From: Membranipora membranacea
Taxonomy: Eukaryota; Bryozoa; Gymnolaemata; Cheilostomatida; Membraniporidae
Direction of reading: 5' to 3'
DNA length: 64,000 nt
NCBI GenBank assembly: GCA_914767715.1
Contig: OU612071.1
Span: forward strand, 18,534,948-18,598,947
Positions 45,602 to 57,235 of this stretch are shown here, one piece after another. The translations under genes and the position numbers were made by a program. Each line of letters begins with the position of its first letter. Position 1 is the stretch's first letter. The notes beneath the pieces are model-generated. The model was not told the origin of the DNA, did not search any database, and worked only from the letters and a program-made list of their open reading frames with translations.

Positions 45602-45784
45602 CATACTAGTGCTCCCCTTCCACGGTCATACTAGTGCTCCCCTTCCAAGGTCATACTAGTGCTCCCCTTCCACGGTCATACTAGTGCTCCCCTTCCACGG
45701 TCATACTAGTGCTCCCCTTCCAAGGTCATACTAGTGCTCCCCTTCCACGGTCATACTAGTGCTCCCCTTCCAAGGTCATACTAG
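45602..45784 (+). repeat. 25-bp minisatellite, seven units
   Basis: Seven head-to-tail copies of a unit beginning CATACTAGTGCTCCCCTTCC and ending ACGGT or AAGGT, then an 8-bp partial. The variant order is ACGG, AAGG, ACGG, ACGG, AAGG, ACGG, AAGG. All else is identical, so expansion was recent. Confidence 0.95.
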
Positions 45785-46300
45785 CTATCGTTTGCGTACC
45801 CTTTTTTCTAAGCTTCCATTAATGCATGCTATAGTAGTGATAGCAAGGAGTTGGAGTCTCCAATTCATTGGCACTAGTTAACATAATGTCAAGCTTGAAT
45901 GAGCCAAACTCAACTCTAGCAGACATACTTACTTCTGCAAGGTGTGGTTGGGATGCTAGATGACAGGGTTTAACCAAAAACCATGTATCGAAAGCAACAC
46001 TATTTTTCCTAGCAACATAAAATGCTTTGAGTTTCTCATATAGTGACCATTAGCCTTGTCAAAGCCTACTTTTTGTAGCCATCTTGACAAAGCTAGGAGA
46101 AGCCTTTGTCAAGGGCATGAATAGAGAAGTCCATTAATTTCAAATAAACAAAAATTGTTTACTCAGTGTCTGTAGTTAGCTTTTAATTCAGGGGGCCCTT
46201 GTAGTTTATTTGTTTCACTGTAATGGACTGCTCTAGTCATCCCCTTGACAAAGGCTATTATAAGTTGACCCAACGGGTCATGAATAGGTGTTGTTTAAAT

Positions 46301-47108
46301 CGCAACTAAATCAATGACATAGATACAACATACAGTGGTGCGCGTACCACTGCACAACACACAGGTCTTCAGCTAGAAACCATGAGTCAAACGCTGTTTC
46401 GAGGCCTTCTCTAGTACAACCTCCTCATGGCCGGCCCCAGCAGCATGAAGCCACCCCTGTGTGTTGCTGAGCATCTCAATCAATCTCATCGATCCCTCAG
46501 TGCATTTTGTCAGTTTCGGTGGTTTGACATAATTGGTGTGTTTACGCTGTTGCGCAACCAGGGAGGCTGCCAACTCTTCATTGTTTCAGTGCAACAATGT
46601 TCGCCCCATCACTCTCATGCTTATACTCTAAGCCAAACCAGTGCAGGGAGGTTTGCTTTCCATCAACTCATCGGCGCAAAGTCGCTATCGTCAAGGCACC
46701 CGCCCCTCGTGCCACTCGTTCGCTACTCAAATTCACCACATTGAGCATAGTACAACTCATACACAAGTCAGAGAGATGACTTGTTTGCGCTACAGCCAGT
46801 GGGCTGACTGTGATTTCCTGTCTCGCTCTGCCTGCCTTTTATGCGAGGGCCAAGCTTTTAATCCTATGTTTGTAAAACCTTAGATCTAACTCAGACTCAC
46901 TTTGATTTTCACTCTGCAGAGATTAAACTACTTTAATTTGAGTATTAAAGGCATAATCTTGCTTAGCCTTCTACCCCAAGCAATTTGCTTATCATCACTT
47001 AATCCCCTCATTCTAATCCTTACAAGGATTATAACAAAAGGAATTAAATGCTTGCCAACTCCACAAAACAAAGTGAGTGTGTTAAACCCCAGCTTACAAG
47101 TAATAGGA
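46301..47108 (-). mobile_element. Probable 3' UTR of the R2-like element
   Basis: Higher-GC sequence downstream of the reverse transcriptase stop, without a host gene. At 46334-46353 lies the hairpin CAGTGGT-GCGCGT-ACCACTG. No poly(A) or microsatellite tail was seen, so the 3' terminus is uncertain. Confidence 0.45.
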
Positions 47109-50100
47109 TTACTTAGCTTTTGTCTTCACACAGTGCTGTTGCCATATCCATGCAGATGCGCTTTCTGCCTCATGTACTATGCTTTTTGTGGCTTGTTTGA
47201 GTGCTCTTCCTGAAAGCCCAACTCTGGTCAGAAATTTGGTAGCTGATCTAGCCATGAATCCACGGCAGCCAACTTCCACTGCGAATAATTCGCAATTCCA
47301 ACCTTTGTCTTGGCATTGTGTGACCAGATCTTCGTATCTTGTCAGTTTTCTCTCATGCGCATATGAGAGATTTTCTTCCCAAGGCACCGTCAATTCCATC
47401 AGTATTAGTGCTTTTTCTTTGTCAGACCAAACAATTAAGTCTGGTCTTTGGTTCGTGATCACAATATGCTGTGGCATGCTGAGCTGCTCTGTGAGGTCGC
47501 ATCTCACCTGCCATTCTCCGCTGTTCATCAATCCCTTTTTGCGCAAAATCTTTTCACGCGCTTCACCACCAGCATTAGCATATTCACACTTCTCCGTGAC
47601 ATATTTACACAACACTTTCAGGACTTGATTATGCCTATACGTGTATCTTCCCAGGCTCTGTTGGCAATTCGACAGTATATGTCGAAGTGTGCCCTTAGCC
47701 GAGCACTCGGCGCATTTCGAGTTCTCGGTCAAATTCCAGCGTTCCAGGTTTGCCGGGGTCGGTAGTTGATCATAAGCTGCACCAACCAGAAAGCTGATCC
47801 TTTGTGGCTCCATCGACCACAATTCTGTCCATTTGAGCTGACGCTGCTCAACAGACTCCCAACAAGTCCACCTGCCTTGTTGGGCTTGGCCTACAGCTTG
47901 TGTCTGGCGGCGCTCCTCTTCCATCTTGCGCACCTCATCAACGACCATCTCCCGTCTAACCTTTGGGCTTTCCTTTGAGAACCACCGGTTTGCTTCCCAG
48001 CCGATGCCATGACGTGCAGTTGTCACAGCACCCACAATCTCACTTATCTCCAGTCGAGATTTGGCATCTCTGACAGTCTCTGTGACAGACCATTTTTTAC
48101 CAGTGTCAAGTGTTGGAGCACATTCCCTTATCACCTGGTCTGGTGACTCGTTCAACATCATATCCAGTCTCGCCTTTGATGTTTTGTACTCTTCCACAAG
48201 CGATTTCATAGGTAGTGAAAGAGTAAACGAACTGGCATACAGTGCATTAGTGTTGAAGCTCCTTGGAACTCCAAGCCACTTGCGCATGTGCTTGTTAATC
48301 ATTTGCTCCATTCTCTCAACTGGTGTTAGCGGAATATCATAAACTGTCAGAGGCCACAGAATTCGAGGCATGAGTGCAAAGTTGAGAATCCAGGCTTTGT
48401 ATTTGCCAGACAGACCACATTTTTCAATCGCGTCCAGCCCTGTAATGAGTTGCTTTTTCACCTCGTTTCCGCGAAACCTGTCTGTGATCGGTAAACTATA
48501 CCATCTTCCTAAGCTCTTCACAGGCTGCTCTGCAAGCGTGGGAATACGCTCTGTTCCTATGAAGTAGGTATTTGGTACAGGTTTGCCTTTACACAAAGAC
48601 AGGGACCGGCTCTTGCTAGGTTTGAATCGCATCGCACATCTCTCTATCAACTCATGCAGTCTATCGATTGAAGCTACAACCTGGGCCTTATCTGGTGATA
48701 TTATTGTAATATCGTCCATAAAGGCCCTCATCGGCGGTAGTATCTGGTTATTCGCAACCTGGATCCCATTCACACTGCCTTGCGAATTCCGTATAACTAT
48801 CTCCATCACCATAACGAATAGCAAAGGTGATATAGCACATCCCATAGGGATGCCTACTGCCAGCTCTTGCCAGCTCGTGGTAAAGTTCTTAGTAGTGAAT
48901 CGCATTTTGAACTTTTTATAGTAGCGCTCAACCATAACCCTTAGCCTGTCGGGCACCCAGAAGTGTGATAGTGCGAGGTCAATTATGCTGTGCGGTACAG
49001 AACCATAGGCATTCGCCAAATCCAACCAGATTACCTCAAGGTTCGATTTCGCTTGTTTAGCAGACTTTATTGCTGACCAAATCATGCTCACATGCTCAAG
49101 ACATCCAGGGAATCCTGGGATGCCTGCCTTCTGAACTGATGGATCAATGAATCCATTGTTCATAAGATAATCTGTGAGGCGTTTTGCCAGAACGCTGAAG
49201 AATATCTTGCCTTCTACATTTAGCAGTGATATTGGTCTAAACTGCCCTAGGTCCTCCGCCTTATCCTCTTTCGGTATATACACACCATTCGCACAACACC
49301 ACTCATCTGGGATCTTGCCAGACTTCCAGATTTGGTTGAGCACTTTTGTCAAGATCTCCAGTATGCCTGGACATTTCTTGTATAGCTTATAACTGATGCC
49401 ATTAATTCCTGGAGCACTTTTGGCACGTGCCTTGGTAACTACATGTGCAACTTCTCCAAGCTTGATATCACCCATCTCAAAACTGAAACCTGGAGATGTT
49501 GGACGTTTAAGCCCAGCAATATCAGTGTTCACCTCGCTCTTGTTACCGTACACTTTTGCCAAGTGTGCCTCAACTTCTGCCTGACTAGCCTTGAGCTCGC
49601 CGCTCTTACTCTGCTCAAACAACTTCTTGGCAAATCCGTATGGATTTTTCATGAAATTGTTCAAGTTCTTTCGCTTCAACTTCCTCTTCTTCCTCAAGGC
49701 CTCAGCTCTGGCTAGCCTTCTTATTCGTTCCTTGACATCGTTAAGCAATACAGAAAGCCCATGCCTTTCTGATTCAGCGCAATTTCTCATTCTCTCTCTC
49801 AGCGCGCGTTGCTGAGTTCTCAGTTTGCCTTTCTCATATTGGCGTCTATTTGGTATTTTGGTGCACTGAGTTCCACCTCGTTTCGCAACTAAGCCAAACT
49901 TCTCCTCACAAATTGAAAAGAGGATAGCAGGCAGTTGTTTGGCCTTTTTCTCACCGCTTCCAGTCAATGCAGAGTTGAGAGCAACAACTGCATATTCGTC
50001 AAGCTCACGCCAAGTCTTGACACTGCTCATCTTTGGCCACTCAACCTCCTGCCTTTCACAACCGCTCCCATGATGCTCGGTGGGTGTTTGAGAATTGGTT

Positions 50101-50357
50101 GTCTGCCCACTGTGGTTTTCAACCTGGGGCAGTGTACCATCCGTCTTAGGTGCAGAGTTATCTACACTGCGGTTCTCTAACACCACTTCGCATCCCTTCT
50201 TAGTTCTGTGTATTTTCATACCACGCTCAGTTTTGAAACCCCTCTGGCATACGCAAGTCCATGGCATTTCCGAGTTCGTTATAACAGTTAACCGGGTACC
50301 AGTAGGTCTCTCATCCTCCCCTATAATAGAGTGAGTTAAATAGTAGCTATGCTGCAT
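47109..50357 (-). CDS. R2-like non-LTR retrotransposon polyprotein (reverse transcriptase and restriction-like endonuclease)
   Basis: Single uninterrupted 1082-aa frame. An N-terminal CCHC finger lies at residues 35-56 (CVC, then H50 and C56). Reverse transcriptase blocks follow: QFRPISLLNVEGK near 369, WLDLANAYGSVPHS near 442, GIPMGCAISPLLF near 500, and the catalytic FMDD near 546. A thumb region follows, then a CCHC knuckle CAECSAKGTLRHILSNC near 880. A PD-(D/E)XK-type endonuclease block, RPDLIVWSDKEKALILMEL, lies near 970. This order (finger, RT, knuckle, restriction-like endonuclease, with no apurinic endonuclease) defines the R2/R4/NeSL/CRE-type group, whose members insert by target-primed reverse transcription, often at fixed sites. 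The absence of stops or shifts suggests recent insertion. It lies in intergenic DNA and is not part of a host gene. Exact 5' end, 3' end and target site were not found. Confidence 0.9.
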   Translation of the reverse strand: MQHSYYLTHSIIGEDERPTGTRLTVITNSEMPWTCVCQRGFKTERGMKIHRTKKGCEVVLENRSVDNSAPKTDGTLPQVENHSGQTTNSQTPTEHHGSGCERQEVEWPKMSSVKTWRELDEYAVVALNSALTGSGEKKAKQLPAILFSICEEKFGLVAKRGGTQCTKIPNRRQYEKGKLRTQQRALRERMRNCAESERHGLSVLLNDVKERIRRLARAEALRKKRKLKRKNLNNFMKNPYGFAKKLFEQSKSGELKASQAEVEAHLAKVYGNKSEVNTDIAGLKRPTSPGFSFEMGDIKLGEVAHVVTKARAKSAPGINGISYKLYKKCPGILEILTKVLNQIWKSGKIPDEWCCANGVYIPKEDKAEDLGQFRPISLLNVEGKIFFSVLAKRLTDYLMNNGFIDPSVQKAGIPGFPGCLEHVSMIWSAIKSAKQAKSNLEVIWLDLANAYGSVPHSIIDLALSHFWVPDRLRVMVERYYKKFKMRFTTKNFTTSWQELAVGIPMGCAISPLLFVMVMEIVIRNSQGSVNGIQVANNQILPPMRAFMDDITIISPDKAQVVASIDRLHELIERCAMRFKPSKSRSLSLCKGKPVPNTYFIGTERIPTLAEQPVKSLGRWYSLPITDRFRGNEVKKQLITGLDAIEKCGLSGKYKAWILNFALMPRILWPLTVYDIPLTPVERMEQMINKHMRKWLGVPRSFNTNALYASSFTLSLPMKSLVEEYKTSKARLDMMLNESPDQVIRECAPTLDTGKKWSVTETVRDAKSRLEISEIVGAVTTARHGIGWEANRWFSKESPKVRREMVVDEVRKMEEERRQTQAVGQAQQGRWTCWESVEQRQLKWTELWSMEPQRISFLVGAAYDQLPTPANLERWNLTENSKCAECSAKGTLRHILSNCQQSLGRYTYRHNQVLKVLCKYVTEKCEYANAGGEAREKILRKKGLMNSGEWQVRCDLTEQLSMPQHIVITNQRPDLIVWSDKEKALILMELTVPWEENLSYAHERKLTRYEDLVTQCQDKGWNCELFAVEVGCRGFMARSATKFLTRVGLSGRALKQATKSIVHEAESASAWIWQQHCVKTKAK

Positions 50358-51237
50358 GTATTATAAATACCCCTTTCAGTTATTTTATTGGTATAACTGA
50401 TTTATCACAATAGTCTGGCTTAGTGCTGCGCCAACACCATTCTTAGAAGGAAGCTTTTGATGGGATCACGCTATATGGACACAATTCGTTTGGTATCATG
50501 TAGATTCCCATATTATGATGGAATACCTAAGAAGAGTGAATATTAGCTAGAGTTGCGCGTAGCTTGTGGGGGGGGGGGTGACTTAATTTTAGCTAGAGCC
50601 AATTTTCACTAGCCTAGGTGGCAGTTATATAAAGTAATGAAGTGGGTAGATGTTTAGCTAGTCATGGACATCACAGCCCAGCTGATGCAAAAGTGTGAAC
50701 TTTTCTACTGTGAATATTTGACACCTGTAGGGTTCTTATGTTGACGATCGGGTTGAAGTTTTTTAAGTTTTTGAAATTTGTTTATTGTCTTTATCTAATA
50801 TCCATCCTGTAATAGGTTGATAGCATCGTAGTTACGGCCCATGGGGGGAGGATGGAATGAGGAGTCTGAGCTATATAAAATTCAAAAAAGGTCTTTTGTC
50901 TCTTGGTGGTTGTCATGCCACGAATAAACAAGGCCAGCAAAAAATAAGTTGTAGGGCCGATGAACTGCAAATATTTGGAATGCACCTTCATACAATAGCA
51001 GTAAACATGTAAACATGCCTGGAGACCCGTAGCAACATTTTTTGTCATTGAGTTATGTCATCATTATTTTTTTACAATGTATATTGATTTCCTACATTTA
51101 TTCTATTCCTGTGTATTTTATCAATCAAGTTATTTATAGCTCTATTGCCAATCAGTTCAATAGTGTTGGATGATCAGTATTATCTAAAAATAATGCTTTT
51201 AATAATCTTCAAACATGCACAGCACTTATAATATATT
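50358..51237. other. Intergenic, 5' flank of the retrotransposon
   Basis: Contains a GGGGGGGGGG run at about 50571 inside a TTAGCTAGAGTTGCGC...TGACTTAATTTTAGCTAG short repeat. No gene. Confidence 0.5.
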
Positions 51238-52188
51238 ACAAAGGTCCAAAAGATCTCTTGGTAGGCCCATGAGCCAATCTATCATTATTATTAATATTTT
51301 GTTATTATTATGTGTTTTTATTGAGGTTTTCATAATATGTATAAGTATTTTATAAACAAAGGAAAATAACAACTTATAATAATAAGTCACAAGTTATGGC
51401 TTGTAGAATAATGACACAAGCTCTCTATTCTCATTTTGTTCTACGCCTCTAAATTTTATATCGAACAGTTTAGTGTGAAGATGTTTTAAAAATATTATAC
51501 CTAACACTCCTACCATTATGTATGAGTGCTATGGGTACTTATTTCTATTAGTAATCAGACAGAAGTTAAAAGAAAATGTCTGGGAAGGCTAGCCTTGGCA
51601 AGCTGTCGGGTGTCTGGCTGGTTGGGTAGTATGATGAGATGTCCCAATCTTATGCCCAGTTTATACATCAAATTAAGACCAGAATCAACTTCATTCTTTC
51701 AAAATGCAGCATTATTCGAGCAGGGAGAATGTTTCGAGTCACCCGAATTTGCCAAAATGTAAATGTAATATCCGCTGAATAATTCGACAGTGTACATGGT
51801 CTCGTATTGACTGTCAAATTGTGGTCGAATATTCATCACTCACTGTCGAATATACGAGTGGTCACCTGACACTGGAATTAGACATTTAGTGCACCCAAAT
51901 TAGACCCCTAATTAACCCTAATTCAGGTGAGTTAATTTGATGTATAAACTGAGCATTAGCAGTGTTTGTTTTGATGATTTGACATAAAAGGCCTATAATC
52001 ATTGTGAAATTAGAGATGCAAATTGCATCCAGGGTGCACTCATAAGCTCTAATAAGTCTGAATAGACATATGAACACACAGTATGTAATTCAGCCAGCCG
52101 TGTAAGATAGCTTAAATCTTTTGAAGTTGTTCCCTGCAACTTGTAATCCATTACCATATCCCCCATACCTAAGATCTCGGAGACAGCT
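51238..52188 (+). repeat. Interspersed repeat, copy 2 (with nested insert)
   Basis: Direct copy of 31007-31628, interrupted by the element at 51653-51956. Outside the insert the two copies align throughout with only scattered changes. Confidence 0.85.
51653..51956. mobile_element. 304-bp TA-flanked MITE nested in a repeat
   Basis: Ends CCCAGTTTATACATCAAATT and AATTTGATGTATAAACTGAG are inverted. The element is bounded by TA on both sides. The undisturbed site is visible in the other repeat copy as ATCTTAGCAGTG near 31414, so insertion is inferred directly. Tc1/mariner-type target choice; no coding capacity. Confidence 0.88.
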
Positions 52189-55162
52189 ACTTATAATATA
52201 TTACTTGTAATTATTGATCGGCACAGCTCTACTTAATCCCAATGCCAACAGAGCGCATTCTATTAAGTCGATCGATAATACCTGAGTTACAGTAGTAGGG
52301 TGAGGTCTATATTCTACTTATAAACTTCTCAAATTGTCTCAGTGAGTCACAACCTGTGAGCAAACCTCATTCTACTCACCAAATAACTATCCGTCAGGAT
52401 AACCGAGCGGGAATAAATCGGAAAAAACGACTGTACAATTTATTGGATTTTATTGGATCTGTTATATTCTGCGACACGGATATAAAATACTTTCACTGAA
52501 CTCTCCTTCTGAGCTAACTAAAGGTATGTAAAGGACTCAATAAATTCTCAGTTGGCTGAAAGGTAGTGAATTTACATTCACTCAAAACAGTAAAGTAAAG
52601 TAAAAGAAAAGATATAATATTATTATTTGCGCTTCATGTGATTGAAATCTACTGATACCACCCATACAGATGCTGTAAAGCAAGCATTTACACTCCAAGA
52701 TAAGGATAATATACCCAAATTTTATGAAATAGGCAAATTATTTTGAGCCTCATATTTTGGAGAACTCGACCTTGAATGTGTATCTAAAAATTTGTGTCTT
52801 TGCAGAAAAGTGAATTTTCACCATTTGACAAGCACACAAATTTATGGATATATATGGTGGTTCTTTATAAAAATGTTGCTCGAATTCGAGTCCTTGCTCA
52901 TCAATATATGGAGCGACTATTTACCTGTGGCTGGCAGCTTAAGTTGGAGCAACTCAAAATACAGGTAGATACACAGGCTTACACCTATAGGGTCTATTTA
53001 ACCAACTAGACGATTTGATATTATGCTAGGTTTTAATGTCACTAACTTCGGGGTGACTTAATGTTAGCTAGTACCAATTTCTACTAGCTGAGGGGGGAGT
53101 TTGTCAAGTAATGTTAGATAGCCATAAATCTTTAACATTTTATAAGCCTGTGGGAAATAGCCACCGTCTCTTCCTTGAATGATTTTACTCTTCTCAGGCA
53201 CCTGTATCAATTGGATAATTGTTAGAGAGTACTAAAAATTAATTATATGTAATTTATATATTTATACATTATTAATAATATTAAATTGTTCAGACTCATT
53301 GTTCTGTGCGTGACATTCCTTCGCGTCTCGACGATGTGACGTACGTAAATCTATGACGCTTGGCATAATGGCAAAACTTGAAAGTTAAAGCTGTCGTTTG
53401 TTAGCTGTTCTGATGAACAGTCTCAATAAACGGCATGAACAGCACTAAACATCTTTAATGATTGATTGTAATTTTCGTCAGCTCAAAATCATACAACATC
53501 ACGCCTTCAATGCATCTGGTAAGTGCCATGCATACATTTTAACATTTCACTGGATCAAAAAATCAAGCTACTACTAGTGCAGCACTTGATGGAGATTTAT
53601 ACTCTAGATTAAAAGTGTGTAACAAAAGCCAACCCAAATGCCAATTACTTGTGAACCTGCTATAATTATATCCAATAATTATATAATACCTAATTACTGA
53701 TGTGTTAGTAGTTAGGCTCCGGCTATGTACTGTTAACCATGGGCCACCTAGGCAACTAAACAACTAAATATTGAAAATGTCTTATCAATACATCTTATTG
53801 ACTGTGGTAAGAAAAAGAAAATTTAAAACAGTAGAGGATGTTAGCCTGGACAGGCTGTCGGGGTGGGTGGGCAGGGAGGCTGTCCCCCCTCTCCACCCCT
53901 GAGAGCCTGCCAGGCAAAGAAGATGTGGTCTAAGTAAAATAAATAATAACACTTCAATAAGACACCTGAAAAATCAATCTCAATTACTATTTTTATATGC
54001 TCTTCCCTTGTGTACCAGCCAGTCTAACTCCTTGTAATGACAAAGAGTTCGTCTCTATAGATGAATACCCTGATTATTGCACTGAACAGCAATTAAAATA
54101 GATGAAGTTACTTCCTAAGTATTAGATAACTAGTAGAACGTGATTCCAGTCAAGGATTATAAATTGATTCCGTCAAGGTAGCAGCAGTATATGAGGAGAT
54201 GTTATTAGCTTGCGTATTAAAATTAGCCCTGAACTTTAGCCTGGCCAGCCTGTCGGGTGGGTGGGGAGCCTGCCCAGACTACCTGAACTTAATAATTATT
54301 TCTATGAATGACGCTATATCTATACTTTATAATTATATTGAAGAGCAGGGCCGGAGTTTAGGTAAAATAGCAGGGAATCCTCAGGGGGTGTGAAGTAAAA
54401 CCAGGGTGGGTAATGTAAGCCCCTCCTGATTCCCCAGCTCAGAGGATGTATTTTCACTATCCAAACAAAGGAGTCAATTAGGCCTAGTTCGATCCACTGT
54501 GATATAATAAGAGCTGCATCCTGAAATATGGGTTACTAGAGTGCTGGCAATTTATGGATGTTATGAGTTAAGGCCGTAGTTTAGAAACAAATAGTCGGGG
54601 AGGCGGAAATTCTTGAGGGTGTGAATTATCACCAGGTTGGGTATTGTAAACTCCTTCTAAGAAGTCTGAGGTTTAACCAAAGACTCAAAAATAATTTAAT
54701 GATATAACAAGCATGTGAAAATCCCAAATGAACTGATTCTGACATGGAAGATTCATTTTTAGACATTTTTAGGCGACACTATTGAGAATTCTAGGGGAGG
54801 CAAAGCGTCCCTGCCTCCCCTAGAACTGCGGCCTTGTCTGAGTTGTATATCAGGTATAAATATTTGGACAACTGCTCTGCCACTAGCAAACCTAGCAGTA
54901 CTCTAGCCTGATTTCCGAGTGCTGATAGGAAGGGCTGTTGCGGTGCTTGTTACCCCGCCCCCTCCAGTCTGATAAAGCCCATCACAATTGAGTGTACATT
55001 TGAACTTAGATTAAAAATGTGTAACAAATGCCAAAAGGCAAAAACAGAGTATCATTTCACAGAGTAAGGATATATATCCTTACTCTGTGATCATTTGAAA
55101 CGTTCAATAATTATATGATCGCTAATCATCTAGTACGCTAGACTTGTTTTAGAATATATTAT
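52189..55162. other. Intergenic, repeat-bearing, no gene
   Basis: Short repeats only, including GACTTAATGTTAGCTAG at about 53048 and an AGCCTGG-CAGGCTGTCGGG motif at about 53845 and 54240 (also near 23360, 31355 and 51590). The direct repeat at 53553-53755 is listed separately. No spliced coding signal. Confidence 0.5.
53553..53755 (+). repeat. 200-bp interspersed repeat, copy 1
   Basis: Direct match to 56725-56925. Shared blocks include ACCTGCTATAATTATAT-type sequence, CAATAATTATATAATACCTA and ACTGATGTGT. A third, decayed relative is near 55010-55130. Confidence 0.75.
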
Positions 55163-55614
55163 ACGTGCACATTGTCCCAGACGACCATCTCAGATAGCCA
55201 TCCCAGTCAATGTGAACATGAAAATGACACAATCCCAGACTGTCTGGGTCCGTCTGGGGAAAGATCGTAAGCGTCAAACTTTCCGGATGCTGTCCCAGAC
55301 GGACCCAGACTAATTTTGCATCTGGGTGCTATGTGAACCAGACATTAGGATGTTCTGGGATCATCTGGGTCGATCTGGGACGATCCCAGACAATGTGACC
55401 ATTATCCCAACGCTATCCCAGCCAAAAACCTAATTACTAGTCTGGCATGAATTTTACAATGTGAACATAAGACTGGCTCGATCTGGGATAAGCGTCTGGG
55501 ATGGCATCCCAGTATCATCTGGGACAATGTGCACCAGCCATCAGACTGGGTCGATCTGGGATAAGCATCTGGGATGGCATCCCAGTATAATCTGGGACAA
55601 TGTGCACCAGCCAT
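55163..55614. mobile_element. TCTGGG-rich inverted-repeat element, copy 2
   Basis: Reverse-orientation relative of 2578-2953. It has lost the outermost left terminus. Its right end carries a tandem duplication of about 75 bp (55468-55543 and 55544-55614), each part ending GGGACAATGTGCACCAGCCAT. Confidence 0.8.
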
Positions 55615-55949
55615 TAGAATGGCCTTTTAAAGCCTAGGAGTGTGTGTACATACATATCCAATTTCGGGTCAATAGGCCACAGCCAAATAACCACTGGTCA
55701 TAAGGCCGCTGTTCAAATGACCATTACCTGTAAGGCCACTACCCATAAGGACACTACACCTAAGGCTACTGGTTAAATATTAGGTTCAAAATTTCGTTGA
55801 ATATATAATACAACATTATTTTCTAAAGGTTTTCATAAATTTTCCTTTGAGAAGTTTACAGTTGGTAATTAGCTAACTCTTTGTTGTTAATATAACAAGC
55901 CCTTTTAGAAATAGTTTGTTTAGTCATCCAATCTTCCAACACCATCCTA

Positions 55950-56030
55950 GGAGTAGGTGGCTCAGTTGGTTAGAGCGCTGTTCCTCTAGCATGCAAATGT
56001 TGGAGAGTCCAATCCTATTGCAGTCCATCG
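55950..56030 (+). mobile_element. tRNA-derived SINE head
   Basis: A strong pol III A box (TGGCTCAGTTGGTTAGAGCG) is followed about 30 bp later by a weak B-like GAGAGTCCAATCCTA. It does not complete a tRNA cloverleaf, so a SINE or tRNA pseudogene is more likely than a tRNA gene. Confidence 0.55.
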
Positions 56031-56724
56031 ACTACTGGGATTTGCTTGACCCCTAGGTGTGCTCCAACCTGCCTGCAAACAGAGAGCATCCTGGCGCAGA
56101 TACTGCGTGCGGCCTTGCCAATAAGGCAACTACTATTTCGTCGCCCATGCTTCGGGATGTGGCGTGTGATGAGACATCTGCCTTTTTTAATCCTCCCCCG
56201 AGCCATATTATCTCTGATAACCTAGGGTTAAGTTTCGCTAGTCGTAGAGCTAACTCAATGTTAGCTAGCGCAAAACTTTCTCTTGATAGGTTCAGAGCTA
56301 ATATAAATGGTGAACGGAAGTTTGCAAAAAAATTCACTACTTTATGCCTGTATGAAATTGCGATCTTTACCTCCTTGGAACACGCTGCTCTACTAAGGTT
56401 AGTTATTTCTTTGACTGTCACGAATCAGTGAGAAAACTACTCATAGTATAGTTTTATCAGATCCCAAGTAAAAAGTCTCATCGCCATCACCCTCACAATT
56501 TATCTTATGTTTGATATTGAATGCAAATAGGGCATTTGAACAGTATCCAATAATGTAATTTTACTATAATTTAAATTAAATTTATCATTACTGGAAGAAA
56601 TTGCCCTGCCGCCCATCGCAAGGCAACAAAAACACTAGCTTTACTTCCTCTATGGGACACAGGTGGGTGTGGGGAACACTCTCAGTAACACCCCTTCATG
56701 TCTTATTTCAATTGCCTCTAACTC

Positions 56725-56925
56725 CTTGGACAAATCAAGCTACTAGCGCAGCGCTTGATAGAGATTTTTCCTCAAGATTAAAAGAGTATAACAGAAGCCA
56801 AACCAAACGCCAATTACCTGTGAACCTGCTATAATTATGTACAATAATTATATAATACCTAAATTACTGATGTGTGAGTAGTTAGGCTTGGGCTATGTAC
56901 TATGGGCCACTTATGTAGCTACCAT
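56725..56925 (+). repeat. 200-bp interspersed repeat, copy 2
   Basis: Second copy of the 53553-53755 repeat, beginning AATCAAGCTACTAG and ending GGGCCACTTA. Confidence 0.75.
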
Positions 56926-57167
56926 ATATACCTACAATTATAATTCACCCTATTCAAAAACTACTTAAATCTTTAGTCCACAGTGACCTGCCTTTTTTCC
57001 TGTCAGTCTACTGCTGATAGGAAATAGACGCTAGCTGCCTGAAAGACTAAACAGAACACTCCTGCAAGTGTTATTTATACAGCAGGATAAGGTATTGAGT
57101 TCCTATATATCCTATGACCTATAGGTTCAATGATGATGCTCACTGTATTCAATACTCTAATTCGCGC

Positions 57168-57235
57168 ACACAGCGCATCCCGCCCACAGCGCATCCCGCC
57201 CACAGCGCATCCCGCCCACAGCGCATCCCGCCCAG
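57168..57235 (+). repeat. 16-bp minisatellite, four units
   Basis: Four identical units CACAGCGCATCCCGCC in tandem, GC-rich within AT-rich surroundings. Confidence 0.95.

Larger units (their letters stand above)
43821..46300. other. Intergenic, beyond the palindrome edge
   Basis: No confident gene. A 72-codon minus-strand frame at 44727-44945 (FLFVDVTQANQAHQGVLFFF) has no recognised family. The interval holds the G-rich hairpin at 44423-44460, the minisatellite at 45602-45784 and AGCCTTGTCAA half-sites around 46053-46110. Confidence 0.5.

Noticed and set aside
45602-45784. CRISPR-like array of 25-bp repeats
   Set aside because: Units are head to tail with no spacers, in an animal genome; it is a minisatellite.
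47179-50334. Many plus-strand frames of 60-150 codons
   Set aside because: They lie antisense to the intact reverse transcriptase frame and show no independent coding signal.
55950-56030. Possible functional tRNA gene
   Set aside because: The A box is good, but the B box, the anticodon arm and a matching acceptor stem are missing.
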